Of a stretch of DNA of 64,000 nt, positions 1 through 8,985 are shown piece after piece (within the stretch, counting starts at the first letter, position 1; every line of letters starts with the position of its first letter). A program made the position numbers and the translations under genes. Where the stretch lies: assembly GCF_001836165.1 (NCBI RefSeq), contig NZ_KV827662.1, forward strand, positions 62,001-126,000. Direction: 5' to 3'. The notes under the pieces were generated by a model. It had not been told where the DNA came from. It worked only from the letters and a program-made list of their open reading frames with translations, and searched no databases. This DNA is from Corynebacterium sp. HMSC036D02 (GTDB taxonomy: Bacteria > Actinomycetota > Actinomycetes > Mycobacteriales > Mycobacteriaceae).

Positions 1-2
1 GG

Positions 3-383
3 CATTCCCTGAGTGCTGCCGAGGCCGCCAAGCTAGAGGCCACCCCGGAGGCCGTCGCCGAGTTCGAGGCCGAGGCCCTACGCGCGGCCGGGCTGGACAA
101 CGAGCTCATCGCGCCGCGCTATCGCTCGACCTACTTCAACCACATCTTCGCCGGTGGCTACTCCGCGGGCTACTACTCCTACCTGTGGGCTGAGGCGCTC
201 GACGCCGATGGCTTCGAGTGGTTCAAGGAGCAGACCGACCTGCGCGCGGCTGGCCAGAAGTTCCGCGATGTCATCCTGTCGAAGGGCGCATCCCGCGACT
301 TCGCGGAGGCCTACCGCGAGTTCCGCGGCCGCGACAAGGACGTCGCGCCGCTGCTCAAGCGCCGCGGCCTCGCCGGCGCCTAG
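3..383 (+). CDS. M3-family peptidyl-dipeptidase (Dcp-like), C-terminal fragment
   Basis: The open frame runs in from the left edge and stops with TAG at 381-383, leaving the last 126 codons. The residues GGYSAGYYSYLWAEALDADGF are typical of the C-terminal end of thimet/oligopeptidase A/Dcp zinc peptidases (family M3), where this Gly/Tyr-rich loop lines the substrate cleft. The HEXXH zinc site must lie upstream of the window. The family degrades short peptides in the cytoplasm. Dcp and OpdA cannot be told apart from this fragment. No terminator is obvious in the 164 nt before the next gene. Confidence 0.85.
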   Translation, partial: HSLSAAEAAKLEATPEAVAEFEAEALRAAGLDNELIAPRYRSTYFNHIFAGGYSAGYYSYLWAEALDADGFEWFKEQTDLRAAGQKFRDVILSKGASRDFAEAYREFRGRDKDVAPLLKRRGLAGA

Positions 384-511
384 TACCCACGAAGCCTGAC
401 CCGCGCAGAATACTGACAAGCAAACACCACGAGCTCGGCATCTAAGGCCGGGCTCTCAAACCGAGTGCCGACTAGTTATCCACAGATTTCGGTGGGAAGC
501 TGGTTGGGTTC

Positions 512-540
512 TTGGCGGTGGGATGGGGTGCTTTTAGGCT
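512..540 (+). promoter_or_regulatory. Leaderless promoter of first HNH gene
   Basis: TTGGCG at 512-517 and TAGGCT at 535-540 are separated by exactly 17 nt. The ATG at 548 follows the -10 after 7 nt, so transcription should begin at the start codon. This sets the start at 548 rather than further upstream. The second HNH gene (39466) has the same TAGGCT-N7-ATG arrangement. Confidence 0.65.
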
Positions 541-547
541 GCAGGGT

Positions 548-1576
548 ATGAGATTGCAGACGTACTTCGCCGCCCTCGGCCGCGCCATTGACCTGGTGGC
601 CGAGTGCGCGGGCCTGTCTGAATCTGACCTAGTCGCCCTCGGTGCCGCGCCTGCCGACGCCACCGTGTTCCTCTCCCTCCACCACACCTACTTCGGGCAC
701 ACCTCTTCGACGAAGAAGCAGCGCACGGCGGTGGAAGCCGCGCGCCGGCGCGGGCACGGGCTGGTGACCTTGCAGCTCATCGAGCACTTCGTGGCCAAAG
801 TCCGGAACCACAACAAAGCGTGGGACTTGCGGGTAGAGCTGTGCCAGACCAGAGCGGAGCTAGTGGAAAAAGTAGCGCGCAAGAGGCTGCGGATGATGCG
901 CAAACCCCGCACATATGCCGAGCGCGCCAAGCTCACCCAGCATGGCAACGGTCTGGCCACCCTCACGGTCACCGCGGACTCGTTGCAGCTTACCGGCGTC
1001 TTCGAAGGCATCGACCAGGAACGCCCCGGCGAGAGTTTCTTCGAGAATCTGGACGGCGGTGGCGTCAAGACTGAAGTTGCCACCATGGCGGTCCTGCAGC
1101 TCGATGACTACGCCGAGCTGCTCAAGGGCAATACCGACAAGGACGACGAAGAGTTCATCGTCCGGACAACCAATGGCGCGACGATGACCGGCTCGCAGCT
1201 GGTGGAGCGCGCTTTGCTGGACAAGGGGGTCATCGTGGCGGTCAGCCGCGAGCATGGCCCGCTCGATGTCTTCCGCTTCCAGCGCTTCGCCACTGCCAAG
1301 CAGCGTCTCGCCTTGGCCGCGGAGAATCCCTGCTGCGCATGGGAGGGCTGCAAGGTGCCCTTTGAGAAATGCCAGATCCACCACATCAAGGCCTGGGCCC
1401 GCGGCGGGCCCACCAATATCCTCAACCTGGTGCCGCTATGCCCGTACCACAACGGAGTCAACGACGACGACCCCGATGCCCCGCCCTCACGCGGCCACAT
1501 GGATCGTATCGGTGGGCGGGTCGCATGGATTCCGCCATACGACGCCGCGCCAGTCTTCACCAGCGCCTTCAACTGA
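548..1576 (+). CDS. HNH endonuclease signature-motif protein (first paralogue)
   Basis: This 342-residue protein has an N-terminal helical region resembling the DUF222-type part of actinobacterial HNH proteins. A C-terminal HNH motif lies at about residues 262-305: a CxxxxC pair, then QIHHI, a Gly-Pro-Thr-Asn loop and a CPYHN motif. These would bind a metal and form a ββα nuclease fold. Such proteins are abundant in actinobacteria; their substrates are unknown. The start is fixed by a leaderless promoter and by alignment with the paralogue at 39466-40677, which also begins with a Leu/Gln-rich helix. It stands alone between a peptidase and ppc. Whether it cuts DNA in vivo is not known. Confidence 0.8.
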   Translation: MRLQTYFAALGRAIDLVAECAGLSESDLVALGAAPADATVFLSLHHTYFGHTSSTKKQRTAVEAARRRGHGLVTLQLIEHFVAKVRNHNKAWDLRVELCQTRAELVEKVARKRLRMMRKPRTYAERAKLTQHGNGLATLTVTADSLQLTGVFEGIDQERPGESFFENLDGGGVKTEVATMAVLQLDDYAELLKGNTDKDDEEFIVRTTNGATMTGSQLVERALLDKGVIVAVSREHGPLDVFRFQRFATAKQRLALAAENPCCAWEGCKVPFEKCQIHHIKAWARGGPTNILNLVPLCPYHNGVNDDDPDAPPSRGHMDRIGGRVAWIPPYDAAPVFTSAFN

Positions 1577-1696
1577 CTCTTCAACTCACCCTAATGCCCG
1601 TTAAGGCACCGGTGTGCCTCGTCCCGCCAGTGCAGGTAGCAGTGCAAGAACGCCGCTACCAACGCCAGGGCATTCTTCCAGCAATGTTTGGTCGAA

Positions 1697-1724
1697 CCCC
1701 GCAGGAAATCACTTCCTCGCGGGG
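1697..1724. terminator. Hairpin between convergent HNH gene and ppc
   Basis: CCCCGCAGGAA pairs with TTCCTCGCGGGG around a 5-nt loop, with one bulged C. It lies between two convergent genes. There is no clear T-run on either side, so it may be a weak or Rho-assisted bidirectional terminator. Confidence 0.4.
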
Positions 1725-1757
1725 CATTCGGCGTGCTGGTGTGCCGGCTGTGCTGGG

Positions 1758-4505
1758 TTAGCCGGCGTTGCGCAGCGCGGTGGCTAACCCGTTCATCGTG
1801 ACTTGGATGGTCTTGGATACCAGGAACTGGTCGTCGCCGCGGCGGTAGCGACGCAGCAGCTCTAACTGGACGGCGTTGAGCGGAAGCAGATAAGGATAGC
1901 GCCGCTTGAGTGAACGTGCTTGGCGCTGATTCTCGCTCACCAGATCCGCGTTACCGGTGACCTTGAGGTAGACCTCGCGGGTGCGCTCAAATTCCTCGGA
2001 TATCAGGCCAAAGATGCGGTCCGCGGTGTCCTTGTCGTCGACCAAGTTGGCGTACAGGCGCGCTAGCTGCATCTCCGCCTTGGCCATGACCTGCGCCATG
2101 TTGGCAAACACGGAGCGGAAGAAGGGCCACGTGTGGTACAGATCGCGCAGCTCCTCCCAGCGCTTCTCTTCTTCGCCAGCTCCGGTATCTGCTCCAGCAT
2201 TCTCGGAGGCTGCTACATCCGTTGTGGTATTTACCGCACTTACTGCACCTCCGGAGGCTGTCGCTCCTCCGGAGGATTGCTGCACCCACGCCGTCACCGC
2301 GCTGCCCACGCCGAACCAGCCCGGAATGTTGGTGCGGGACTGCGACCACGAAAGCACCCAGGGAATCGCCCGCAAATCCGTAATCGCGGTGGTCTGCTTG
2401 CGAGAAGTCGGGCGCGAGCCCAAGTTAAGCTCGCCAATCTCGTGCAGCGGGGTGGACTGGGTGAAGTAGGTGATGAACCCGGGGTCGTCGACAAGCTGGC
2501 GGTACGCCGTACCGCTCAAGGCCGCCAGCTCGCGCATGATCTCGTAGGCGCGCTCCGGATCCGCAATCGGCTCGGTATCCAGCAGCGACGCCTCCAACGC
2601 GCCGGAAACGAAAGCCTCCAAGTGGCGGCGCGCGGTCTCCGGAGCTCCATACTTCGCAGAAATCACCTCACCCTGCTCGGTGATGCGCACCGAACCCGAC
2701 ACCGCGCCCTTCGGCTGCGCCAAAATCGCGTCATACGTCGGACCACCGCCGCGGCCCACCGCTCCACCACGGCCATGAGCCAAACGCAGCTCCACGCCGT
2801 GGCGCGCGCAGAGCTCAACCAGGGCCAATTCGGCGTCGTACAGCGCCCAGTTTGCCTGCAGGTAACCGCCATCCTTGTTGGAATCCGAATACCCCAGCAT
2901 GACCTCCTGGATATCCCCGCGCGAGCGCAGATGTTCACGGTACACGGGCACCTGCCATAGCTTCTCCAAGATGCCGGCGCCGGCCTTCAGATCCTCGATG
3001 GTCTCAAACAGCGGCACCACGTCCACCTGGCTCAGGCCCACCTCCTTGAGCAGCACCATCGGCTCCAGAATGTCGGAGACGGTTCCAGTCATAGAAATAA
3101 TGCAGTGCGACACCGACTCCGGCCCAAAGTCCCGCACAGCGCATGCCGCCGCACGGAAAATCCCCAGCTCCTTCGCGGTATCTTCGCTGAACTCCCGCTC
3201 GGAGCCGGGGAAGAGCAGCGGGCGATTGGTCTGCAGCTCGCGCACGAGCAGCGCGACCTTCTCCTCCTCCCCCAGCGCGCGGTAGTCCGGGGTGATGCTG
3301 GCCGCGGCGAAAATCTCGGTGAGGACGTTCTCAAAGGACTCCGAGTTCTGGCGCATATCCAGCGTCGAAAGGTGGAATCCAAACGTCGTCACCGCCGAGC
3401 GCAATCGAGCCAAGCGGTCATCGGCGATGATGTCGTCATTGAACTGGCGCAGCGAGCGGTCGATCACGTCCAGGTCCCGCTTGAGCTCTTCCGGCGACGC
3501 ATAGGCGCTTGGTGACGCCTCCCCCTCCAACCTCGCCAGCACCTTCTTCCGGATGCCGAAGATGGCCCGGCGGTAGGGTTCGTCGACGCGGGATTTTTCG
3601 TCGTTCTGGGAGGCGTCGGCAAGCGCGCCCAGTTCTTTGGAACTGGAGGAATAGCGATCCGACAGGGAGAGCTCGCGCTCCAGCTCACCGAGTTCGTCGG
3701 CGTAATACTGGAGCACCGTTGCCGCGGCCTTGCGGGTGGCATAGGTCAGGGTGCGCTCGTCGACGTACGGGTTGCCGTCATGGTCGCCGCCAATCCAGGA
3801 GCCGGGGCGGACAACGGGGGAATCAGGAAGCTGCTGGCCAAAAGTCTCGCGCATGGCGTGGCGGATGGCACGGTTGAGTGCAGGGACCTGGTCGAGCAGC
3901 GACAGCTTGTAGTAGCGCAGGCCGACGTCAATCTCGTCTTCGAGGGTGGGGCGGGCGATGCGAATCAGCGCGGTCTGCCACAGCAGCGTCATGCGCAAAT
4001 ACATTTCCTTCTCGATTGCCGCCATGTCGCCGCCGCGGTGCGCTTCCTTGAGGAGGTCTTTAATGCGGGTCTGAGTATCGAAAACAGTGCGGCGGCGGGT
4101 TTCGGTGGGGTGCGCGGTGAGAACGGGGGCGACGTGCGCGCCGCGGATGACGGAGGAGGCGTCGGTTGGCGTGACGCCTTCTTCTTTGAGCTTGGCGAAT
4201 GTTTTCCGCAGGGAGACGGGCGCCTCAACGGACTCGTCATCCAGATCCTCTACCAGGTTGGCGATGAGCGCGAAATAGCTGAACGCACGGGCCACGAGGT
4301 TGACCTTGGTGATGTCGAGATCGCGGAAAATGGCGACGAGGTCCTCCGGCTTGGCATCGCCGTGTGCGATGTCAAAGGCCATGCGGCGGGTCGATTCGAC
4401 GAGCTCGAAGACGCCCTCGCCTTCCTGCTGCGCGATGACCCGGCCGAGCACCCGGCCGAGGAAGCGGATATCTTCGCGGACTTGTTCAGGGGCGGGTGTG
4501 CTCAC
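1758..4505 (-). CDS. ppc: Phosphoenolpyruvate carboxylase
   Basis: PEP carboxylase makes oxaloacetate from PEP and bicarbonate, the main anaplerotic reaction of corynebacteria. The 915-residue length is normal for the family. The catalytic-His motif AHPTETRRRT is at residues 131-140, a GYSDSNKDGG motif and the Gly-rich HGRGGAVGRGGG loop are further on, and the C-terminus ends TALRNAG as expected. The start is a GTG with GAAAGG about 10 nt upstream. An unusual Ser/Gly/Ala/Thr-rich stretch of about 32 residues (about 741-775) interrupts a region that is continuous in C. glutamicum, just before the conserved HTWPFF segment. The gene is followed by pdxT in the same direction but 108 nt separate it from its upstream neighbour. 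Confidence 0.97.
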   Translation of the reverse strand: MSTPAPEQVREDIRFLGRVLGRVIAQQEGEGVFELVESTRRMAFDIAHGDAKPEDLVAIFRDLDITKVNLVARAFSYFALIANLVEDLDDESVEAPVSLRKTFAKLKEEGVTPTDASSVIRGAHVAPVLTAHPTETRRRTVFDTQTRIKDLLKEAHRGGDMAAIEKEMYLRMTLLWQTALIRIARPTLEDEIDVGLRYYKLSLLDQVPALNRAIRHAMRETFGQQLPDSPVVRPGSWIGGDHDGNPYVDERTLTYATRKAAATVLQYYADELGELERELSLSDRYSSSSKELGALADASQNDEKSRVDEPYRRAIFGIRKKVLARLEGEASPSAYASPEELKRDLDVIDRSLRQFNDDIIADDRLARLRSAVTTFGFHLSTLDMRQNSESFENVLTEIFAAASITPDYRALGEEEKVALLVRELQTNRPLLFPGSEREFSEDTAKELGIFRAAACAVRDFGPESVSHCIISMTGTVSDILEPMVLLKEVGLSQVDVVPLFETIEDLKAGAGILEKLWQVPVYREHLRSRGDIQEVMLGYSDSNKDGGYLQANWALYDAELALVELCARHGVELRLAHGRGGAVGRGGGPTYDAILAQPKGAVSGSVRITEQGEVISAKYGAPETARRHLEAFVSGALEASLLDTEPIADPERAYEIMRELAALSGTAYRQLVDDPGFITYFTQSTPLHEIGELNLGSRPTSRKQTTAITDLRAIPWVLSWSQSRTNIPGWFGVGSAVTAWVQQSSGGATASGGAVSAVNTTTDVAASENAGADTGAGEEEKRWEELRDLYHTWPFFRSVFANMAQVMAKAEMQLARLYANLVDDKDTADRIFGLISEEFERTREVYLKVTGNADLVSENQRQARSLKRRYPYLLPLNAVQLELLRRYRRGDDQFLVSKTIQVTMNGLATALRNAG

Positions 4506-4613
4506 GACGAAGTGCCTTTCTGGGCGTGATGTGTTCAGCTAGCACATCTCAATGTAGCCCAGAGCACTATAGAGCGATAGTTATTTGGGAAAAGAGCTCA
4601 CGTGCAGAATGTG

Positions 4614-5411
4614 TTAATGGACAAAGTTAGCGAGCCACGCGGCGTGGAGGCGCGAGTCGCCGTTTTCTTCCGGGTGGAAGCTCAACGCCGTCACATAACC
4701 TTGGCGCACGCCCACAATTACCTCGTGGCCTGCGGAGGGATGAGTTAGCTCCCCGTCATGTTCGGCGCCATCTTTGCACGCCGCGCTATCTTCGCCAGCC
4801 GCGCCACCAGTCACAGTGTCGGGCGCAGGGGCGGGCACGGTGGCGATGACCTCGACGCCCTCGCCCACGCGGGTAACGATGGGCGCGCGGATGAAGCTCG
4901 CCTCAATGTCTAGCGTGATACTTCCGGGCCCTTCGCCATTAGTCTCGGTGTCCCGGGACTCGGTGCGCCGTGGCCCAACTTCTGAGGTCTCTACATCGGG
5001 CCACTGGCCTTGCATCGCGACGGGAACGATGCGCTCCTCGGAGAAGCGTTGGTTGCCGAAGGCGTTGCGGCGCACGGTGACGTCGATAAGCCCCAGCGTC
5101 TGCTGGCCCGGCGCGGGGTTTTCCAGCTCGCGGGCGCTGTAAATGAGCCCCGCGCAGGTGGCGAGGACCGGCAGCCCACCCTCGACGGCGCGGCGCAGCG
5201 GCTCCGCAACGCCGAAGGAGCGCGCCAGCTTATCGATGGCGCTCGACTCGCCGCCGGGCAGAATGATTCCGTCCAGCCCGTCGAGGTCCTTAGGCAGACG
5301 CACCCGGCGCGTTTCGGCGCCGAGGCTCTCCAGCACAGCGATATGCTCTTCCACTCCGCCCTGCAGCGCGAGCACTCCGACGAGTGGCCGCGCCGTGTCC
5401 GCTGCCACCAT
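4614..5411 (-). CDS. pdxT: Pyridoxal 5'-phosphate synthase, glutaminase subunit
   Basis: PdxT hydrolyses glutamine and channels ammonia to PdxS. The class-I glutaminase features are visible: the LPGGESSAI oxyanion loop, the nucleophile Cys in ATCAGLIY and the His/Glu pair in SFHPEENGD. I start at the ATG at 5411 because AAGGGA lies 4 nt upstream; a longer ATG-initiated frame has no support. At 265 residues it is much longer than the usual 190-200. Two low-complexity acidic/Ala/Gly insertions account for this, one of about 30 residues before SFIRAPIV and one of about 35 residues before IVGVRQG. Both fall in surface loops by family comparison, so activity is probably kept. It follows pdxS after 41 nt in an operon. 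Confidence 0.93.
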   Translation of the reverse strand: MVAADTARPLVGVLALQGGVEEHIAVLESLGAETRRVRLPKDLDGLDGIILPGGESSAIDKLARSFGVAEPLRRAVEGGLPVLATCAGLIYSARELENPAPGQQTLGLIDVTVRRNAFGNQRFSEERIVPVAMQGQWPDVETSEVGPRRTESRDTETNGEGPGSITLDIEASFIRAPIVTRVGEGVEVIATVPAPAPDTVTGGAAGEDSAACKDGAEHDGELTHPSAGHEVIVGVRQGYVTALSFHPEENGDSRLHAAWLANFVH

Positions 5412-5452
5412 CGTTCCCTTTGCGCGTTCTATGCTCAGTGCTCGCACAGGTC

Positions 5453-6355
5453 CTACCAGCCGCGCTCGGCCAGGCGGTGCGGGGCGGGGATGTCGTTGAC
5501 GTTGATGCCCACCATGGCCTCGCCCAGGCCGCGGCTGATCTTGGCCAGCTCGGCCGGCTGGTCGTAGAGGGTCGCTGCCTTCACGATGGCCTCCGCGCGC
5601 TTCGCAGGCTCGCCGGACTTGAAGATGCCGGAGCCGACGAAGACGCCTTCGGCGCCCATTTGGCGGACGAGGGCGGCGTCGGCAGGCGTGGCGACGCCGC
5701 CGGCGACGAACAGCACGACCGGCAGCTTGCCGGTCTCCGCCACCTCAGCAACGAGGTCATACGGCGCCTGCAGCTCCTTGGCGGCGACGTAGAGCTCGTC
5801 GCGGTCGAGGTTCTGGAGGCGCGCGATTTCACCCTTGATGGTGCGAAGGTGCTTGACAGCCTCGGAGACGTCGCCGGTGCCGGCCTCACCCTTAGAACGG
5901 ATCATGGCAGCACCTTCGGTGATGCGGCGCAGGGCCTCGCCTAGGTTCGTCGCGCCGCACACGAAAGGAACGTCGAAATCCCACTTGTTGATGTGGTTGA
6001 CGTAATCGGCCGGGCTGAGCACCTCAGACTCGTCGATGAAGTCAACACCCAGCTCGCCGAGAATCTGCGCCTCCACGAAGTGACCAATGCGGGCCTTCGC
6101 CATCACCGGGATGGACACGGCGTTGACGATGCCCTCGATGAGATCCGGATCGGACATGCGGGCCACGCCGCCCTGGGCGCGGATATCGGCCGGCACGCGC
6201 TCCAGCGCCATGACGGCGGACGCGCCCGCGTCTTCAGCAATTCGTGCCTGCTCCGGGGTAACGACGTCCATGATGACGCCGCCCTTGAGCATGTCAGCCA
6301 GTCCACGCTTGACGCGCGTCGTGGCGCGTCCCTGTTCATTCTTCTGTTCAGTCAT
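5453..6355 (-). CDS. pdxS: Pyridoxal 5'-phosphate synthase, lyase subunit
   Basis: PdxS builds pyridoxal 5'-phosphate from ribose 5-phosphate, glyceraldehyde 3-phosphate and ammonia. The 300-residue length is standard, with [16 protein letters not shown] at the start, [12 protein letters not shown], and the phosphate-binding GVATPADAA and FVGSGIF motifs of the barrel. It is the first gene of pdxST and is divergent from pdxR across an 81-nt intergenic region holding an inverted repeat. On its own strand a CACTAT/TATGTG stretch lies 5-7 nt before the ATG, so the mRNA may be leaderless. Confidence 0.97.
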   Translation of the reverse strand: MTEQKNEQGRATTRVKRGLADMLKGGVIMDVVTPEQARIAEDAGASAVMALERVPADIRAQGGVARMSDPDLIEGIVNAVSIPVMAKARIGHFVEAQILGELGVDFIDESEVLSPADYVNHINKWDFDVPFVCGATNLGEALRRITEGAAMIRSKGEAGTGDVSEAVKHLRTIKGEIARLQNLDRDELYVAAKELQAPYDLVAEVAETGKLPVVLFVAGGVATPADAALVRQMGAEGVFVGSGIFKSGEPAKRAEAIVKAATLYDQPAELAKISRGLGEAMVGINVNDIPAPHRLAERGW

Positions 6356-6379
6356 GGCTCACATAGTGGCGCAGAAAAT

Positions 6380-6422
6380 TGGTCCAAGACAAGAGCCATT
6401 TTTAGAGTGTTGAATTAGACCA
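6380..6422. promoter_or_regulatory. Candidate PdxR operator (inverted TGGTCYAA half-sites)
   Basis: TGGTCCAA at 6380-6387 and TTAGACCA at 6415-6422 form an inverted pair (7 of 8 matching). They lie between divergent pdxS and pdxR, where the PdxR activator is known to bind in C. glutamicum. The right half overlaps the region just upstream of the pdxR -10. Confidence 0.55.
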
Positions 6423-6424
6423 CT

Positions 6425-6430
6425 TATGAT
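6425..6430 (+). promoter_or_regulatory. -10 element of leaderless pdxR
   Basis: TATGAT at 6425-6430 is 6 nt before the GTG start at 6437. This implies a leaderless transcript and supports the GTG as the true start. Confidence 0.6.
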
Positions 6431-6436
6431 GGGGCC

Positions 6437-7738
6437 GTGTCTTTCCGCCTCGACCCATCTGATACGCGCGCGCTGCCGGTGCAGATCGCCGAAGCCCTCC
6501 GCACCCAAGTCGCGGCGGGCATTCTACTGCCCGGCGAGCAGGTTCCGTCGACGCGATCACTCGCCCGCGATTTGGGCATTTCCCGAGGCAGCGTGGTTAC
6601 CGCCTACGAGCAACTGACCGCCGAGGGCTACCTCACCGCGGCGGTTGGATCGGGCACCGTCATCAACCCGCACCTGCCCCACGGGCGCGCCCCGCAGCCT
6701 CATCCTGCTCCACGGCCCACCCCTGCCCCACCGCGCGTGGAGTTGACCCCCGGTTTGCCCGATACGGCCGGAATCATCACCCCCGAATGGAGGGCGGCGT
6801 GGCGCAAGGCCGCGGTGGATCCTTCCGGCGATCTCCCCCGCGAGGTGGCCGCGCACCTGCGCCACATGCGCGGGCTGACGGTCGATCCGGCCTACGTCGT
6901 CATCACCGCTGGCGCCCGCGACGGGCTGTCGGTGCTGCTGCGCGCGCTAGGCGGCCATTTGCGCGTGGGCGTGGAATCCCCCGGCTACCCCAGCCTGCGC
7001 CGCATCCCCCAGGCCTTGGGGCACACGCTTGTCGACGTCCCCACCGACGCCCACGGCGTCACCGTCCCCACCGCTGACCTCGACGTTCTCATCGTCACCC
7101 CCTCCCACCAGCACCCCTATGGCGGTTCGCTGCCGGCTGCCCGGCGCGCGGAGCTCGTCGAGTGGGCGCGCGGCAACGACGTGCTCATCATCGAGGATGA
7201 TTTCGATTCCGAGCTGCGCTACGTCGGCCAGCCCTTGCCCGCGCTCACCGCGCTCGCCCCAGAACACACGGTGTTGCTGGGCACGTTTTCTTCGGTGATT
7301 TCGCCGTCGATTGCCTGCGGCTATCTGGTTGTGCCGCCGAACCTGCGCGCGGGCGTGGACCGCGTGCGGGAGGTCTTCGGCCAGCCCGTCGGCGCTATTC
7401 CCCAGGCGGCGCTAGCGAACTACCTAGCCAGCGGGGCGCTGCGGCGGCATACCGGGCGGATGCGCCGCGCCTACAAGCGCCGCCGCGACCTCGTCCAAGC
7501 CGCGCTGGAAAACACCCCCGCCACTCTCCTGCCCATCCACGGCGGGCTCCACGCGGTGTTGTTGTGTGAGGAGGGCGTCGTCCAGCGCGCGGCCGATCTG
7601 GGCCTCACGCTGACCCCGCTGCGCGATTATTGGGGCGGCGCGCCCGCCGAGGAAGGCGTGGTCTTGGGCTTTGGGCATTTGAGCGACGTCGAACTCGCCG
7701 CCGCGCTGGAGCTGATCAAACAGGCTTTAGCGGACTGA
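6437..7738 (+). CDS. pdxR: MocR-type GntR/aminotransferase regulator of PLP synthesis
   Basis: This 433-residue protein has an N-terminal GntR winged helix (RSLARDLGISRGSVVTAYEQL, residues about 37-57) fused to a fold-type-I aminotransferase domain (TPSHQHPYGGSLPAARR, IIEDDFDSELRY, then a Ser-rich stretch where the PLP lysine normally sits). PdxR homologues sense PLP and activate pdxST while repressing themselves. The divergent pdxST and the inverted repeat between them support that role. A GTG start at a leaderless promoter is used. In place of the usual lysine motif I read GTFSSVISPSIACGYLV; a catalytic lysine there is not evident, so PLP may bind without a Schiff base, or another lysine serves. 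Confidence 0.9.
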   Translation: MSFRLDPSDTRALPVQIAEALRTQVAAGILLPGEQVPSTRSLARDLGISRGSVVTAYEQLTAEGYLTAAVGSGTVINPHLPHGRAPQPHPAPRPTPAPPRVELTPGLPDTAGIITPEWRAAWRKAAVDPSGDLPREVAAHLRHMRGLTVDPAYVVITAGARDGLSVLLRALGGHLRVGVESPGYPSLRRIPQALGHTLVDVPTDAHGVTVPTADLDVLIVTPSHQHPYGGSLPAARRAELVEWARGNDVLIIEDDFDSELRYVGQPLPALTALAPEHTVLLGTFSSVISPSIACGYLVVPPNLRAGVDRVREVFGQPVGAIPQAALANYLASGALRRHTGRMRRAYKRRRDLVQAALENTPATLLPIHGGLHAVLLCEEGVVQRAADLGLTLTPLRDYWGGAPAEEGVVLGFGHLSDVELAAALELIKQALAD

Positions 7739-7741
7739 GCC

Positions 7742-8374
7742 CTAACCGGCGCTTGCCAAGGTCACGGTAGCAAGGGTGCGGCCCGTCGGTTGCATGCTGC
7801 CGCCTGCGGGTTCCTCGGTGACCATGACTTTGACCGCGGCGCCGTCGAAGGGCATCCACACCCCCTCGTGTGGGTCCTGGCCGATGACCCCCGCTGAAGC
7901 CATCTCACCATCGGCACTAACTGCCCACACTTGGGCGCCCATGCCGTCGGCGAGTTGCGGCTGGCCATCGACCATCGCGCCGGATTTCGCCATCGAGGCG
8001 GAGGAAACGATATCCAGTTGCGCTCCCGAGGCATCGGCATTGCCCTGTATGAGGTCCTCTGCGCCCATGATGTCATGCATGGATTTCTCGCCCGGCGATT
8101 CAGCTTCGACTCGCGCGCTATCCGCTGCATCGGGCTGGCCCAACTGCAAGAGCTGCGGCGCGGCAACCATGCCTACCACGAGCACTGCCGCGGCCGCTGG
8201 CACCGCCACGAAGGCTCGCCACCGGCGGCGTGGCAGCTCGATGACCTCGGCAGCTTCGCCACCATCAATTTCAGCAAAGATGGCATCTTTCATTCGCGCT
8301 GGCGGTTCGACCTCGGGGAGGGAATCGAGGAAGTCGTCGAAAGTCTCATCAGAAAACTCATGCGTATTACTCAT
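7742..8374 (-). CDS. rskA: Anti-sigma-K factor, RskA-like
   Basis: A 210-residue single-pass membrane protein. The cytoplasmic N-terminus (about 1-50) would hold SigK, a transmembrane helix lies at about 54-73, and the extracellular C-terminal RskA domain ends in a GRTLATVTLASAG strand. Regulated proteolysis of such factors releases the sigma factor. Of two adjacent ATGs I choose 8374, because AGGAGG ends only one base before the first ATG (8377) and 4 nt before the second. It overlaps the 3' end of sigK by 8 nt, so translation is coupled. Confidence 0.87.
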   Translation of the reverse strand: MSNTHEFSDETFDDFLDSLPEVEPPARMKDAIFAEIDGGEAAEVIELPRRRWRAFVAVPAAAAVLVVGMVAAPQLLQLGQPDAADSARVEAESPGEKSMHDIMGAEDLIQGNADASGAQLDIVSSASMAKSGAMVDGQPQLADGMGAQVWAVSADGEMASAGVIGQDPHEGVWMPFDGAAVKVMVTEEPAGGSMQPTGRTLATVTLASAG

Positions 8375-8978
8375 CATCCCTCCTTCCGAGAATCGCTTTT
8401 AGCTTCTTAACGCCGTCGCGCACGCGCGTCTTCGCCGTACCCAGAGGTACTCCCGTTGATTCTGCCAGCTCAGCATGCGTCAAGACATTGAGAAAAGCGA
8501 GCGCCACCGCGGTGGAATGCGGCTCCCCGATCTCGTCGATAGCCCGGCGCAGGAGGTGTGCTTCCACGTTCCCCAGAGCTTCCTCTTCGAGGGGCTCCGA
8601 GTAGGTGGCCTGGGTCAGCAGCGCGTCGCGGTCATCACGGTGCACTGCGGCAACGTGGCTGCGCAGCTTATCGACGGCCCTCCCATGCGCCAACCTACCC
8701 ACCCACGACCGCGCATTTCCCCGCTGCGGATCAAATTTCGCGGCGGAGGTCCAGACCTCAACGAAGACGTCTTGAGCAACTTCCTCTGCTAAGGCGGGAT
8801 TGCGCAGAACGCTCAGGCACACGCTGTACACGGTGGGTGCGAGGGCGTCGTATAGCGCGCTGAAGGCATGCTTGTCTGCCGCAGCGGTCTGAACGAGCAG
8901 GTGGTTCAGCCGCGCATGTTCATCAGGTGACATCGCAGACACGGGTGTAGAGCTTACCTCCAGCAACGGGGCGAACAT
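8367..8978 (-). CDS. sigK: ECF RNA polymerase sigma factor, SigK-like
   Basis: A 203-residue ECF sigma factor. Region 2 (AFSALYDALAPTVYSVCLSVLRNPALAEEVAQDVFVEVW split into shorter helices) recognises the -10, and region 4 (AELAESTGVPLGTAKTRVRDGVKKL) the -35. The assignment to SigK rests on the adjacent RskA-type anti-sigma factor, on dipZ next door (as in the mycobacterial SigK regulon) and on two promoters here of the CCAATC-N17-CCGAAY form. The start at 8978 lies 7 nt after the small lipoprotein gene; an in-frame ATG at 8933 is possible. The gene should be autoregulated through the promoter at 9182-9210. Confidence 0.88.
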   Translation of the reverse strand: MFAPLLEVSSTPVSAMSPDEHARLNHLLVQTAAADKHAFSALYDALAPTVYSVCLSVLRNPALAEEVAQDVFVEVWTSAAKFDPQRGNARSWVGRLAHGRAVDKLRSHVAAVHRDDRDALLTQATYSEPLEEEALGNVEAHLLRRAIDEIGEPHSTAVALAFLNVLTHAELAESTGVPLGTAKTRVRDGVKKLKAILGRRDDE

Positions 8979-8985
8979 GGCACTT

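Noticed and set aside
4530..4546. TGTGTTCAGCTAGCACA upstream of ppc as a GlxR site
   Set aside because: The arms are one base too far apart for the 16-bp TGTGA-N6-TCACA consensus and the inner bases do not match.
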